From Tubiluchus corallicola (taxonomy: Eukaryota; Priapulida; Priapulimorpha; Priapulimorphida; Tubiluchidae), in assembly GCA_030141605.1 (NCBI GenBank), contig JAQGDQ010000302.1:1-64000 (forward strand): DNA of 64,000 nucleotides, written 5' to 3'. How positions within the stretch are numbered: the stretch's first letter is position 1; each line of letters starts with the position of its first letter. The position numbers and the translations under genes were made by a program. The notes under the pieces are model-generated. The model worked only from the letters and a program-made list of their open reading frames with translations. It did no database searches and was not told where the DNA came from. Shown piece after piece: positions 48,585 through 60,700 of this stretch.

Positions 48585-48866
48585 AATCTATGTGATCACT
48601 GCCTGTGGACTGAGGGAGCACAACAATATTGTACCAATGTTGGAACAATATTTTTGCAAATATTGGGACTATATAGAAATGTGGGCTTGCCAAAACATTG
48701 TACCAATATTTTTTAACAATATGTGTAAACTTTGTGTACCAAACGAAAATATTTGTTCTACCGATGTTGCACAAAAATATCAATATTGCATCAACGCAGT
48801 GACAATATTTTCTGAACATATTTTTGTCAAGATCATGACCATATGGCGACAATATTGTGTGATCAG
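48585..48866. repeat. AATATT-rich repeat with TGATCAC ends
   Basis: About ten CAATATT/AATATTG words lie within 280 bp, with GTGATCAC at the left (48592-48599) and TGTGATCA at the right (48858-48865). The ends are partly inverted (ACAATATTGT near 48620 and 48850). Because AATATT is self-complementary, frames are open on both strands by composition. Probably an old MITE; class not assignable. Confidence 0.5.
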
Positions 48867-49090
48867 TAGGGATGAGCATCGAATTCGAACAAGTTTTTTT
48901 AGTTCGAATTCGATTCAACCTAAAATTATAGATTTGAATAATTCACCACTCCAACCATATATGTTTTTTATCATAAAATGTTTGCAACATCATGCAAATA
49001 GTACAATTTCGTGTGGAAAATTTTTGAAAATTTTTCAAAGCTTTTGTGAATTTTTTTTAGTAAACTAATAATGGTTTTACTGCGAAACAA

Positions 49091-49152
<62 letters not shown>

Positions 49153-49185
49153 TACTATTACTATTACTATTACTATTACTATTAC

Positions 49186-49222
<37 letters not shown>

Positions 49223-49265
49223 AATTATCAAGGCTTTATGCATTATCTTTGTGAAAAGATCTTTA
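48867..49265. mobile_element. Second copy of the hAT MITE, right end lost
   Basis: Starts TAGGGATGAGCAT (one mismatch to the family end at 20657) and follows the interior of that element: TTGAATAATTCA(C/G)CACT, ATGTT(T/C)TTTATCA, AACATCATGCAA, GTTTTA.TGC(A/G)(A/G)AACAAA. A TTA microsatellite has grown in the middle and the right terminus is not recognisable. Confidence 0.75.
49090..49221. repeat. (TTA)n microsatellite with (TTACTA)n core
   Basis: About 130 bp. TTA triplets on both sides flank a central block of TTACTA hexamers (about 49145-49192), so the array has a composite structure. The poly-Asn frame on the minus strand is an artefact. Confidence 0.97.
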
Positions 49266-49320
49266 AATATTTTCTCTGTAAAAAAGTAATATCAAGATAT
49301 AATCTTCATAAATAACTCAC

Positions 49321-49377
49321 CTTTGCTGGTACGTCAATTATTTTGGCTATTTTTGTTTCTTGAATTTTGTTAGCCAT
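49321..49377 (-). other. Possible first coding exon of unknown gene
   Basis: ATG at 49377 starts 19 codons, MANKIQETKIAKIIDVPAK, ending at a good donor (GTGAGT), phase 0. It lies upstream of DJ-1 on the same strand, so it could be an alternative 5' exon of DJ-1 or belong to something else. No acceptor was proved. Length and evidence are slight. Confidence 0.2.
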
Positions 49378-49399
49378 TGTGTAAGGAACTTAAAACTGG

Positions 49400-51737
49400 G
49401 TTATATAATACACTCGATTTCTAATCAAACTTTTTTGTGGCGCTTGTACTTTAACTACTATGATTGTAATGATATGTTATATACACTAAGCACACATACA
49501 TGGAGCAAAAACATAGGTATCTGTAACTAAGGCTTCTAGTGTCGTGCTGTAGCAAAACAATTTCCATAAACCTGCTTGAAATGAATTTCACAGTTTGCAA
49601 GTTATTATCCGTAGCCTTGTCGGTTCTTCCAGCAGTAAGTTTACTCAGTTGCTATGGTTGATTTTGTACACAACGTGAAATCTAAAAAATTCTGTGTTCT
49701 CACTACATTTATCGATTGGTCTTTATGCTTGCTTCGGTCAAAGTTCTGACGGTGTACAAGTTTAGCTTGACAATTTCCGGTTCATCTGGAATAATTACGT
49801 CTCTACATAGAATTATACTGAATAAAACGTAAGGGTACATGGGTTTAAGAGATGATTTATTGAGAGATGCCGCTCACTTGAGTTAATAATATTAATGTTC
49901 AGTAGCATTATAACCTAAGGCGTAACCGTTTTCACGAAAGTCTAAAATAAACACTACGTGTACCGTTTCCGATTGCTAGACATTCCCAGGTTTACCGCGG
50001 CGCTACATGCCGCTTCACTGTCTACTGTGGTACAGTGTACTCTCTTCCCACATGCCACTGTACTATGTACAGCAATGCAGTATATGGCATAGTATACAGC
50101 AAGGCAGTACTGTTGCAGTCAGAGCACAACGCTATCGTACACAATGAGGCAGTATGCTGCGCTGCGAATCTCGCATGTAATATTTAATTGAATTTGAAGT
50201 AAGAAACTATGCCATTGCCATTGACATCATAGTACCATCTAATATAAGTAGCTGGCTATAATGGTTTCTTATATTACACTATGTGTCATTATGTGAAATG
50301 GGGTTAATGTTTACATTTGACACTTTTCACTTAAAAATTTGATTGAGCAAAATTTGCCTGACGATAGCTTGAAAAAAGTTGAAACATTGTTAAATTTTCT
50401 AATTGCGTAGAACATGCTATATGCTCTTTTTTTCAAACAATACTACATATAATCCGATTATTGTAACATTGTGCTTCTATCTCTTGTGAAGACTTGTTTA
50501 CTATCTGAAAAAAGTAAGGCTGTCTAAGAACATTTGTAAACGGGTTTGATTTGATCGAATTCATTCTACAGCATAAAGCATGATACACAATATATGTCTG
50601 TTTCCCAGAAAAAGAGTTAGCTTTAGAAAAGAAATGTCCATTAACTAATATATTAAATTGGAAAAAATAATTTTAAAAACTGGATTTGAAAATATAGCCT
50701 ATCTTTTATATTTCATTCAGCATGTGTGGAAGTGATTTTGATTAATTTTTTTTGTGAAATTACCAAATGAAATGCACTACACTGTTCCTTAATTAGCATC
50801 ATGGACAGGACACACACTATTGAAAATCTGTCTGCACCAACTTGTCTAACAGGTTTTTTCTCATCTGCAGCTTGATGAACATGTTTTACCAATTTTGTCA
50901 TACCTAGATTTTTAACAAACTTAACTTTCTGTCTCAGGCAAACTTATCCTGCTCGTATGTGCGGATAGGCAATTTTGCATCAGACCAAACCAGAGTGCTT
51001 AGTTGTTTAGTAAGTGTTTACTGTAACACAGTGTGCTTCATACTAAAGTTGTTATGTGCTGGGAAATTTTGCCCATGTTTCATACAGTTTGTTGCAGACA
51101 GATTTTTTATTGTGTGTGACTAGCATTGTCTACACTGTTAATACATATTAAATAGAGCATGTAACCTGCATGTGATACATGTATTAATATACATGTAGTT
51201 ATACCATTTTGTCCTGCTGCTGCTGCTGTCGAGTAGATTAAATTTAATAAAGACACTTTGGATGTTCTTGCAACCAGATGCTTGTAGACAAAGGCTGTGA
51301 TCCAGCTCTAGTTATTGTTTCAACATTTTTTCTACATCAAGTGAGATCCTACACTTATAAAGTTTTATAGTAAGTTTCTGGTCAACTTACTGTCTTATCA
51401 TGAAAGGTGTCTCTAAGACCTGTTGGTTTCAGTTAGTATCAGATTTTTGTTTTTACTAGACAATGTGGTAGTAGATTTTTGTGTGTTTTCTCTTTGTCTT
51501 GGTCTGTAGCTATTGCCTTGAATAGCCTACTGTCTTACTGGAGGTGTGTTTACTTGTGAGTGCACTTTAGTCTGCATTTGTACTATTATTTTTCAGATAA
51601 TTGTACAACGAGCTATCAGTGTCATGGTGCCATTACTGCAAATGTGATGTAATATTTTTGCGTAATTTTGCTGTAGGTGATCATGTGATTTCAACTGAAA
51701 TACAGCCATCACGCCTGTGTATGAAACAGGTGAAAAG
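49400..51737. other. Intergenic region between DJ-1 and the FHAD1-like gene
   Basis: This is the divergent intergenic space between a minus-strand and a plus-strand gene. It should hold the FHAD1-like promoter, which is not identifiable. A patch at 49995-50180 repeats AGGCAGTA/GCAGTATG-like words. No gene was seen. Confidence 0.5.
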
Positions 51738-54700
51738 ATGAAAGGACTATTACTGAGCAAAAATCACAGTTACATTATATCTCCAACAGATGTCACCACG
51801 ATTGGAAAGTCTGAAGAATGTGACCTGGTCATGACAGTAAGAAGTATATTAAGATTTTATGACTGTGGGGCGAGAAACGTTGTTGAATGGTCATGGTGAA
51901 TCTAGTAATCGAAGTTTAAAATGCTTGGCTTTGTTACTAAATGAATAAGTCACTCATTGGGAGACTGCTGTTAACAGCATAGTTGCATCTGACGTAATGG
52001 TGCTATCTATTTACCTCAGTGAGGCAGGCTATTATGGTTTAGAAAACTCTACCTGCTCAGTGTTTCATCACAGATACTTTAACTTGGTGCTAACTTATGA
52101 TAGTGAGTTAGGCTTTGGTTATGCCACAACAATACATTGTTAGTAGTAGGTCCTGCCAGTGAGCAACAAACTAATGGGCTTAGTCTGCGGACACCTCTTC
52201 TGGCAGTGAGACACAAATTTTTACTTAAAATATTTTTTCTCAAAATTTTAATAGAAAAATGTTTAGATGGTTTCCTTTCTATATTGATCAGTAAAAACAG
52301 CAAAACTGTTTCACATTCTTATACTAATCAAAATTACAATGTAATTGTTACTTGAGGTTATATTTTTCCACATGCCTGCATATGCTGCAATTTGCCAGGG
52401 CTACTTACTGCATTGTACCCAGAAACTTGTCAATGCAGAAGGTTCAGGTGTGATTGTATATGCCTGCAGTAGCTGTTATTGTGGCAATCTGGCTCTATAA
52501 AGAGGCGCGCTGCTATGAAGCACAGCTAACCTTCTAGACCTTTCCAGCAGTACAAAAATTTCGCTACGCATTAGCATAAACTTAAAAAAAAGTATTGTCT
52601 TTCTAACTCATTGATTTGTAGTTGATTTCAAATTATACTAATATAGTTACCATAGCAACTGGCGTTGCCACCCAGTGACCATTTAGTATAAGTTATGTGT
52701 AATATCTTAAAGACTCCACCGTTTAATTATTTTATAACACTCAAAAACACTTTCTTCAGTAGTTAAGCAACATCAGACAAGAAGCACCTAGATGGGTGAG
52801 TCATTTGGCAGAATGATTGTTTCAAGTTGTGTCCTAGCAAAGTGATAATATAGTGAGCCAAACAAAATCCATTCTTAGTGTAGTTCTAAGAAAGACTGAG
52901 AAACAGTATTAACATATGATAAAATTATTTTGCTAGACATCACAGTTTAAATCACTTAACTCCACGTGGTGCTTGGTGTATATGTAGACTACTAATTAAT
53001 GCTATGATTGAGCGTGTAACAATTCAACTGGTGAAAATTCCAACAAAATTGACATTTTAGAACTCTTCAAATATTTGTGGAGCTCTGTGGCCTGTTGCTG
53101 TAACACCCCCCCCCCCTTCTCACAACTACCTCTATCCTAGCTGCTTCTCTAATTGTCTCTGGGCTAGGTCCATCACTGTGATGCCAACTTTTAGTATCCG
53201 AAGTGTCAGATTTAATCGTTATTTATATATGCATTGATTATTTTTTGTTGTAACTTCATGCGAATTGTATGTACATACCCGCAGAAACCATTAAAACAAA
53301 CACTAGTAGTCCAAATTATTAGGACGTTTTTGCTAAAAATACATATTGAAAATGACCTGAATAGTCTGAATATATCCTTTGTGTGTACTGCATATGTGCA
53401 GACCTCAACATTCTCTTCAAACAAAATGGCTACACGTAGGTCAGTTTTTGTAATGAATTACTAATTAACTGACATCAGTTTTATTGCAAGAACAATGTCA
53501 TATGCTTCCTAGCATTTAGCATTAATGGCTTTTTAATTGAACTAATTAATTTGATAATTGATGGGTAGTTGTTGCTTGTAAATAATTGATTAAGCTTTCT
53601 GAAATTGCATTAATGGAACTGTCGACATTTGCAGTTAATAAACATACAATTTGCATTGTGTGCTGATTTGAAAACTGAACATCTCTTTTCAAAGATGCTG
53701 CACTGACAGACTGGTATATGTCTTTTTTGTCTTGGTAGCAAAAGTGATAAGTGATAAGAAAATACATTTACCCGCACTACTAATTTACATACAAGTTTGT
53801 ATGGTCTGCTGATTTTTGTTGGAATATTGTTGTACAGAAGCCAAAATTTAAATTCCAGTTTTTTTTTTTAATGTTTAGATTTGTGTTTTGGGTTTTGGAC
53901 TTAGTTTTACTTTTAGTAGAAACCGCGTAGTTTTGTGTTTGTTTCAGCAGTACCACGCACGGTTTTATTAAGCTACTCTGCTTGTGCTTCTGCTAGTAAA
54001 CATGTCTACCTTACTATCCTCATAGGTGCAATGAGGTGATAATGTAGTTTTATGAATAAGAGCTGTTTTGTAGCTTTAATAACTAAACAACTGAATTAAG
54101 TTTTATAGTAAGACAATTTGTTTTGTAGTGGCATTTGTGCAGTCAAGTTGTTAGAAAGGGATCACTTGCTTTTAATTTCAAGTTCAGATAAGGTATAGCT
54201 GTCTAAAAAATATAAAATGTTAAAAATTGATTGTAACTTGATTTGATTCACACTAGTGACACTCATGAACTTGATCGTAATCAGTTCGCTTCATTTTGGA
54301 AATCAAATTTATTTGCAATTTGGACTAGTCACCAAATCAAAGTCAAAATAAGGCTTATAGAATTAAATCTTCTTTGAGTACTTTTGCAAATCTGTAATGG
54401 ATTCATCAGGTACTTTTACTTACGGTGAAAGTTTAGGAAAGTTTAGATAATATGCGTGATGACGGAAAATATGGCAAAATTTGAAGAGTATATGAAAGTG
54501 TTGCCCTTAAAATGCAGAGAACACCATACTTTTAGTGAATCGGAAAAATTATAATTTGAACTTTTTCTATTTGAGAAGAATGCAAACTTCCAGTTAGTGT
54601 GAATACACTGACAGATTGAAATATAATCAGTTCAGAACATTTGGAGTACTTCAAGTCTGTTTGGTTAGTCTTTTGTGAAATTTGTTTCTGAATCAAAATG

Positions 54701-57700
54701 TTTTAGATCAATTTTAAATTATCAAATTGCTGATTATCACTAATTGCATTTGATTTTTCTAACTACGCAGACGCCTCAAGTTGCTGATGAACATGCTGAG
54801 ATCATGTGGAGTGACACTGATGGAGGTTTTGTGCTGCAAGATCTTGGTTCTTATCATGGAACTTACATCAACGACTGCCGAGTGGAAAATGCTTCTGTAA
54901 GATTAGCTTCGGGTGACTGTGTTCAATTTGGGAAGGATGGTGAAGTGTTTAGTTTTAGCACAGAAACTGATACTGAGTTGGTAGGTATATTTTAAGTGAT
55001 TAGTAAATGCTTGTTTTTTACATATCAGAATGGTATGGCTAATGCTTATTGGCATTGTTCTTTTTGTTGTTCTATGTAGACAGTTTGTTTTGAAGTCACC
55101 ATCCATGGATCATGAGTTCTGGGGTTTCACATTGCATGCTGCATTCTGTAATTTTATAGCTCACTTGAGCTTGTCCGCTACTCAATGGTTGCTCCTAATT
55201 AACATAAATGATTGTCGCAGAACTGGAACCTAGCTTAGAGAGAGTATCTTCTAAGATGAGATACTGAACTCATAGAGGTGTTTAAGCGAAATTCAGATAT
55301 GTTGCATCTTTTGTCAACAAGAGAATTATCTTTGGACAGTCTGACTGATGATATTTACCATCTATAACTGCCAGATTTACCACTGCTTAAACTTGGTTAC
55401 TATGCACAAACTGTAATCACTGAACTGTTTCCTCTGCTATTGATAAGTCTGAATTCTTTATGTTAACTGTGAGCATTTTTGATATTTGTACTTGTGTATT
55501 AACTACTGAAAATGAATTATTATCACAAACAACAGAACTGTGTTGATTTGAAGGAAAGAAGGACCATTCTTAAATCATGGTGTAAAATAATCTATTGTAT
55601 AAAATATTGAAAGTGCAAATATTTGTTTCTTAAGGATGACTTACTTAAAAGAATTATAGCCTCAAAGTGGGCTTAATTTTGCATTTATACAATTAATTTT
55701 TCGCTGTTGTAGACATTTTAAGATTTCCTAGTTAGATGGCAACAATATCTGAATCTCGAAAACTCATTGCACAAAAATAGTCACTGCAGCTGATCTTTCA
55801 CATTCCACATTTGAAAGGTACATGGCACATAAAATTCACATTCGTGAAACCACAGAGAAGAACTTAGAATTTATTACGTGTGAATCGTAGTCAAAGCTGT
55901 ACAGTAACACTCATTGCTAACTATAGGTGTTAAAATGTACACTTTTTACCATATTTCAAAATGGGGTAAGATCTAAAAAAGTCGTCATGTTTTATTTTAA
56001 TTTTCGTCTTTTACATAGCGCCTTTTTCAAAATACTCCATCAAAATTGAAAATTTCTTTCTGTTTTACATTTCATGTTTGCAGAGAGGTCATCAGATTAA
56101 TAGTGCACCTATTTATAACTTTAGTTTTTGTTTCTGGCTAAATGACATTCGCTACTCTATATTAATTATTGGCTATTTACTACACCTGTATTATTAAGAA
56201 AAGACAGAACAATATGGCATAGACAAACCATTAGCAAACTAAAATATATGTTGTCTTCATAAAATTGTGCCATGCTGTCATCCAAGTGAGAAGAATAATG
56301 CATACAAATGACATTTCGGTTTATTTTCATAACTCTGGGACAAAGGCAGATTAGTGACTGTGAAGGTTTGTGAGAATGTGTACTGTAACCTTGTTTGGTT
56401 ATGTTAACTGACTGCGATGTAATCCCCAGTTTTTTGGAGTCCTCATCTTGTAAGTTAATATTTAAACTTTGTAAAGAACTTGGTTGTATTTGTGTACACT
56501 CGTTTGTTTCTCTCGAGGTATGTGCATTATACTCATGATACTTTGGAATGAATGCTATTGTTGGTTAATGATTAATTACATCTGGAGTGTTTAGAAATAG
56601 GAAAGACTTGGCATAGGCCTACTTTCAACAATAAAATTTTCAATAAATTGATATGTGGGGCTCCTTCAAACTCTCCCATGCAGCTGTGCAACTCCAATAA
56701 ATATTTTTTATTTAGCAAGATTGGGCATCAGTTTCTGCACGTCTGTAAGTAGACAGATGCATTGGAATTTAAGCATTGTGTTATTGTATGTATGAGAGCT
56801 GAACATTTCCATATCTTACTCTTTTCTTTTTAGCTACCAGTAGCGAGATATCGTAACTCTTATCAGCCGCTGACTTTTCTTGATGCTGACGGTGGTGTTG
56901 CATCAGCAGCTGACTCAGCGCTACCTCAGCTTCGCATCTCCAACAGCAGACCTGAGTCTAGTAGTAGCTTGACATCTCTGGAAAGGGTTGCTAATAATGG
57001 GCCAATCATGCAGCAGCCAGCTAGAGCAAATCTTAGCTCACCATCAGTGGGAAGACATACGATTAGCAGCATCAATAAATCAATACAGCTGAAGCAAGCA
57101 TGGACACCGCAGTTACTTTGTCCAAAACTTGTAAGTTATATGCAGTTATGTCATATGTATATGTACACATACTGTAACTACTTTTTTGTAGTATTATTGT
57201 TTAATCTGCAAATTAAGAGAGGCATACTTAAAGTTTGAGCAAAATACGCTGAAACACAATATGGCGCAGCAAAAGATGCTCAAATGCAAAGTACATGGCT
57301 AAGTAAATAGTAAAAATTTAGCCTAAAGTTTTATAATACATATTCTAATATGTGAATACAAATTTAGAAGTTCAAAAAGGAGTTGCGTAATTTTCTTAAT
57401 TACTTATATCATAGCGGCAATTGGTTGGCTGAAATGCGAAATACATGTAGCACTAAGACCAGAAAAAAATATACGAATATTTGGCAGACACAATAACACA
57501 AAGTAGACATTAACTCACACATTAAGCTTTGCTACGTCAGTGTCTACACACACACCTTATACCTGCCCTAAACTGCTGTTACCTGGTGCCACCATTTTTG
57601 AAATTCAGAAAAAATCCCCACGTATGCCCTTATGCAGTTTGTGATATGCAGTTCATTTGTGCCATTAGCTACTAAACAGTAGCATTTAAATATTAAATGG

Positions 57701-60700
57701 TTGAGGCTGATCCAAAACTTTGTTCACTGGCAAGGATAATTCTCTATATTGAGATTCTCAATTGACCTGGTATATTGGAACCTAAATAACCTCCAGCTAT
57801 TTCTATCCTTGAGAGACGATGTATGTATGTACCTGGATGTGGATGAGACAATCTGCTGATTTTATCCTAGAAGAATATTTTTTTAATGAGATAGGTTCTG
57901 CTCTGTTTGCATACCCACCAACATCAGTGAATTTTGAGTAATTGTTGGCTTGTCAAACTGTATGAAATATTTAAAGAAAACATTGTTAGCCAGCCAGAAT
58001 AAAAATGCAACTTTGTACGGTCTCGTCGACTATGCCTTTTGAAATTAATGTGCTATTGTAATGAAATACTGTAACGAATTTCGAAATAAGTGATAATGAA
58101 TGAATAAGTGTGGCTTTATTTGGTGTAACAAGACAATCAGAATGGCGGCAAGTTTATCATTAATCCAAAAAGATTAGTAAAAGTTGAGTCTCGTTTGTAT
58201 GTCTATGTACTCAAACTTGCTGCTGTAATTGCAATCCTCCTATTTAGCATTACTTGTAGCATGATGCGTGAGAACAAAGCATAATTTTTGTTTAATGTTA
58301 ATTGATTTTTACTGATACTGATTCTGATTTTCTTTCTTTTCTGCAGTGTTTAAAATAATATCTAATGATTCACACAATGCTGCTTAAAATTAGTTATTAG
58401 AATTAGATAGTAGAATCACACAGTCTGCATAATCTCTTGTGATTAATCCTTCAATTTTTATGTTTTTAGAGCATTTCTGTGTGAGCTGAGATTTTTTCTT
58501 TTTTTGATTCTATGTCAATTTGTATCCTATATTATTACTGAAAAGAACCTAAACAGTAAATGCACTTTGCAGTTTTTTGTTTTTTGTAAGTTGTTAGATT
58601 CCTTCACTTTTCTTGCCTGGGGACCTTATCCATCGTCCCAGCATCCATCTTACATCATCGGTCACATCTTACATCATCACCATTCACAATTTGAGTTTAA
58701 GTCAGTTATACCTGAATCACTTGGGGTAGTCTTGAGATTTTTGGCATGCCAGGGTAATTTTACGACAAGGTAATGGTCAAGGTTGAAGATGATTCCAATG
58801 GCATATCCAGAACATGGGTAAACAGATAGGAGCATCAAGAGCTGCAAAGTAGTGGTGGGCATCGTGGGAGAATTAGAGTCACCTCATTGCGCACTATTTA
58901 CAGTAACCTGTCGCCAATTGACAATCCAACAATAACGAAAATGTCGCCAAGGGGAAGAGCTGAAATGTCCTGCATTGGTTTTGATAACTCCTAGCATTCT
59001 ATATTAATTGTATTTCATCAATAGTTTTTTCTTTATGAGTGATTTCCTGAAATTGTACTAATCAACTGTGGAGTTTGTATGTCCAAAATTAATAATCTCT
59101 TAGGAATTTCAAGGTCATTTGCTTTTTGCAGAATAATAGCTACACGGCTTTGAGTTCCGTTGAACATCTTGCTCAGTCTGCAGCTTCACTTCATTCTAAC
59201 TCAACAGGTAGAACTGTTACTATAGCAACTAATCGCTCCCCAGACGAAAATTTGGAGCTGAATAAGAAGTATTTACCAGGTGTAGAAATGCACAGTTCAG
59301 GTATATACAAGGCATATTATTGATTTACTCTGTTTATAGCCCACGATTGTAGCTTAATTAAATCACGGAGGGAAACAAACCTGGTACAGCTAAAGTATAT
59401 GATCCATATTTTAATGTTCTTGTTAGTATGCAAATGCATATAATTGCTTATACTTTTAAATTGTTTACCATTAAATTTATTCCCAGTTTAAGTATTATTT
59501 TAAATGTTACAGTAATATTAAAAGTAATAAAAGCTGAGAGCACTGCAGTTGCTTACCTAGTTATCTACTGGAAAAGTTTGTCAGGGATTTCTTCCAGTTT
59601 AAGACCCCACACAGACACTATTTTTCATTGTGCAACCAAAAATTGAATCAATTTTACTGATGCACCAAAATCAGAAATGCAGACATGCAATTTTAAATTG
59701 AGCAACTGGTGCTGTATTTGTGCTTTATTAATTCGTAAAAAAATGAATAGACAGGAAAAATTGGGCCTCATTAACTAGCCAGCCATTACCGAAAAGGCAA
59801 TTACAAGATTCCTGACGACTTACAGACGCATCCGAGTAAATTCTTTAGTTGTTATTGGATGAGTCTAAATAGTTTTGATGAACTGCTGAATATTTTTTTG
59901 GTTTTGCATTACTTATTTCGATGTCAAGTGGTGTTAAAGCAGTACCTCAAAGACTCTCGTTTTTGGGTTTCTCTTAATGCATGGTCTATGTAAGCTTACA
60001 TGTGCATTCTATGTAAACTTAGATGTGCATTCAATATAAACTTACATGTGCATATTTTATAATGAAATCTATGCAGCCGTAGTATACTGGCATGCATTAA
60101 CTTGAGAACAAAAATTGCATAAAAAGTGAATGCGTGCAAGCACCTATGCAGCTCAAGAACTTGAAATCCAAGTACAAATGTATTTTAGCGATATCACTTC
60201 ATATGAAAAGGTTAACTTATTTTGTCATGTGAATTTTATTCAGTTTGTATATTTCCTGGCAAGGAATTTGAACATTTTTTAAGGCTTGTTTAATTGACAC
60301 ACTGCGCAATGAAGTGCGGGAGCCTGAGTGACCGATCAGAAGCATAATTATAAGCGGTGTCTGTCATTGTGATAGGCCGCACTAGTAGGAAAAAATCAGC
60401 AGCTGGCAGCAGAAATGTGTTGATTGTATCGAGATATCGTCGCATGTGCTCTTCACATTCAGAACTTCATATTTTGGTCTCCAGTTTCTGAATTTGCCAG
60501 TGAATGTCTTAAAAGATGGTTGCAAAGAAGTGTTAGAATGATTTATCTTCATTAATTTCTTTTTCTTTTTTCTCTTTTGTATATTTAATGTGCCACTTCA
60601 TAAGACACTACCTTCTTCTTACACTTAATTATTGAGTTTAGCTAAAAGTTGTGCAAATAAAAATTGCATGTCTGTGTGCTCTCACTGAAAGCAGCACAAT

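Noticed and set aside
48544-49068. Overlapping 124- and 158-codon frames on opposite strands
   Set aside because: They run through AATATT-rich repeat and MITE sequence; open frames on both strands reflect base composition.
48971-49243. Poly-Asn frame
   Set aside because: A TTA microsatellite read on the minus strand.
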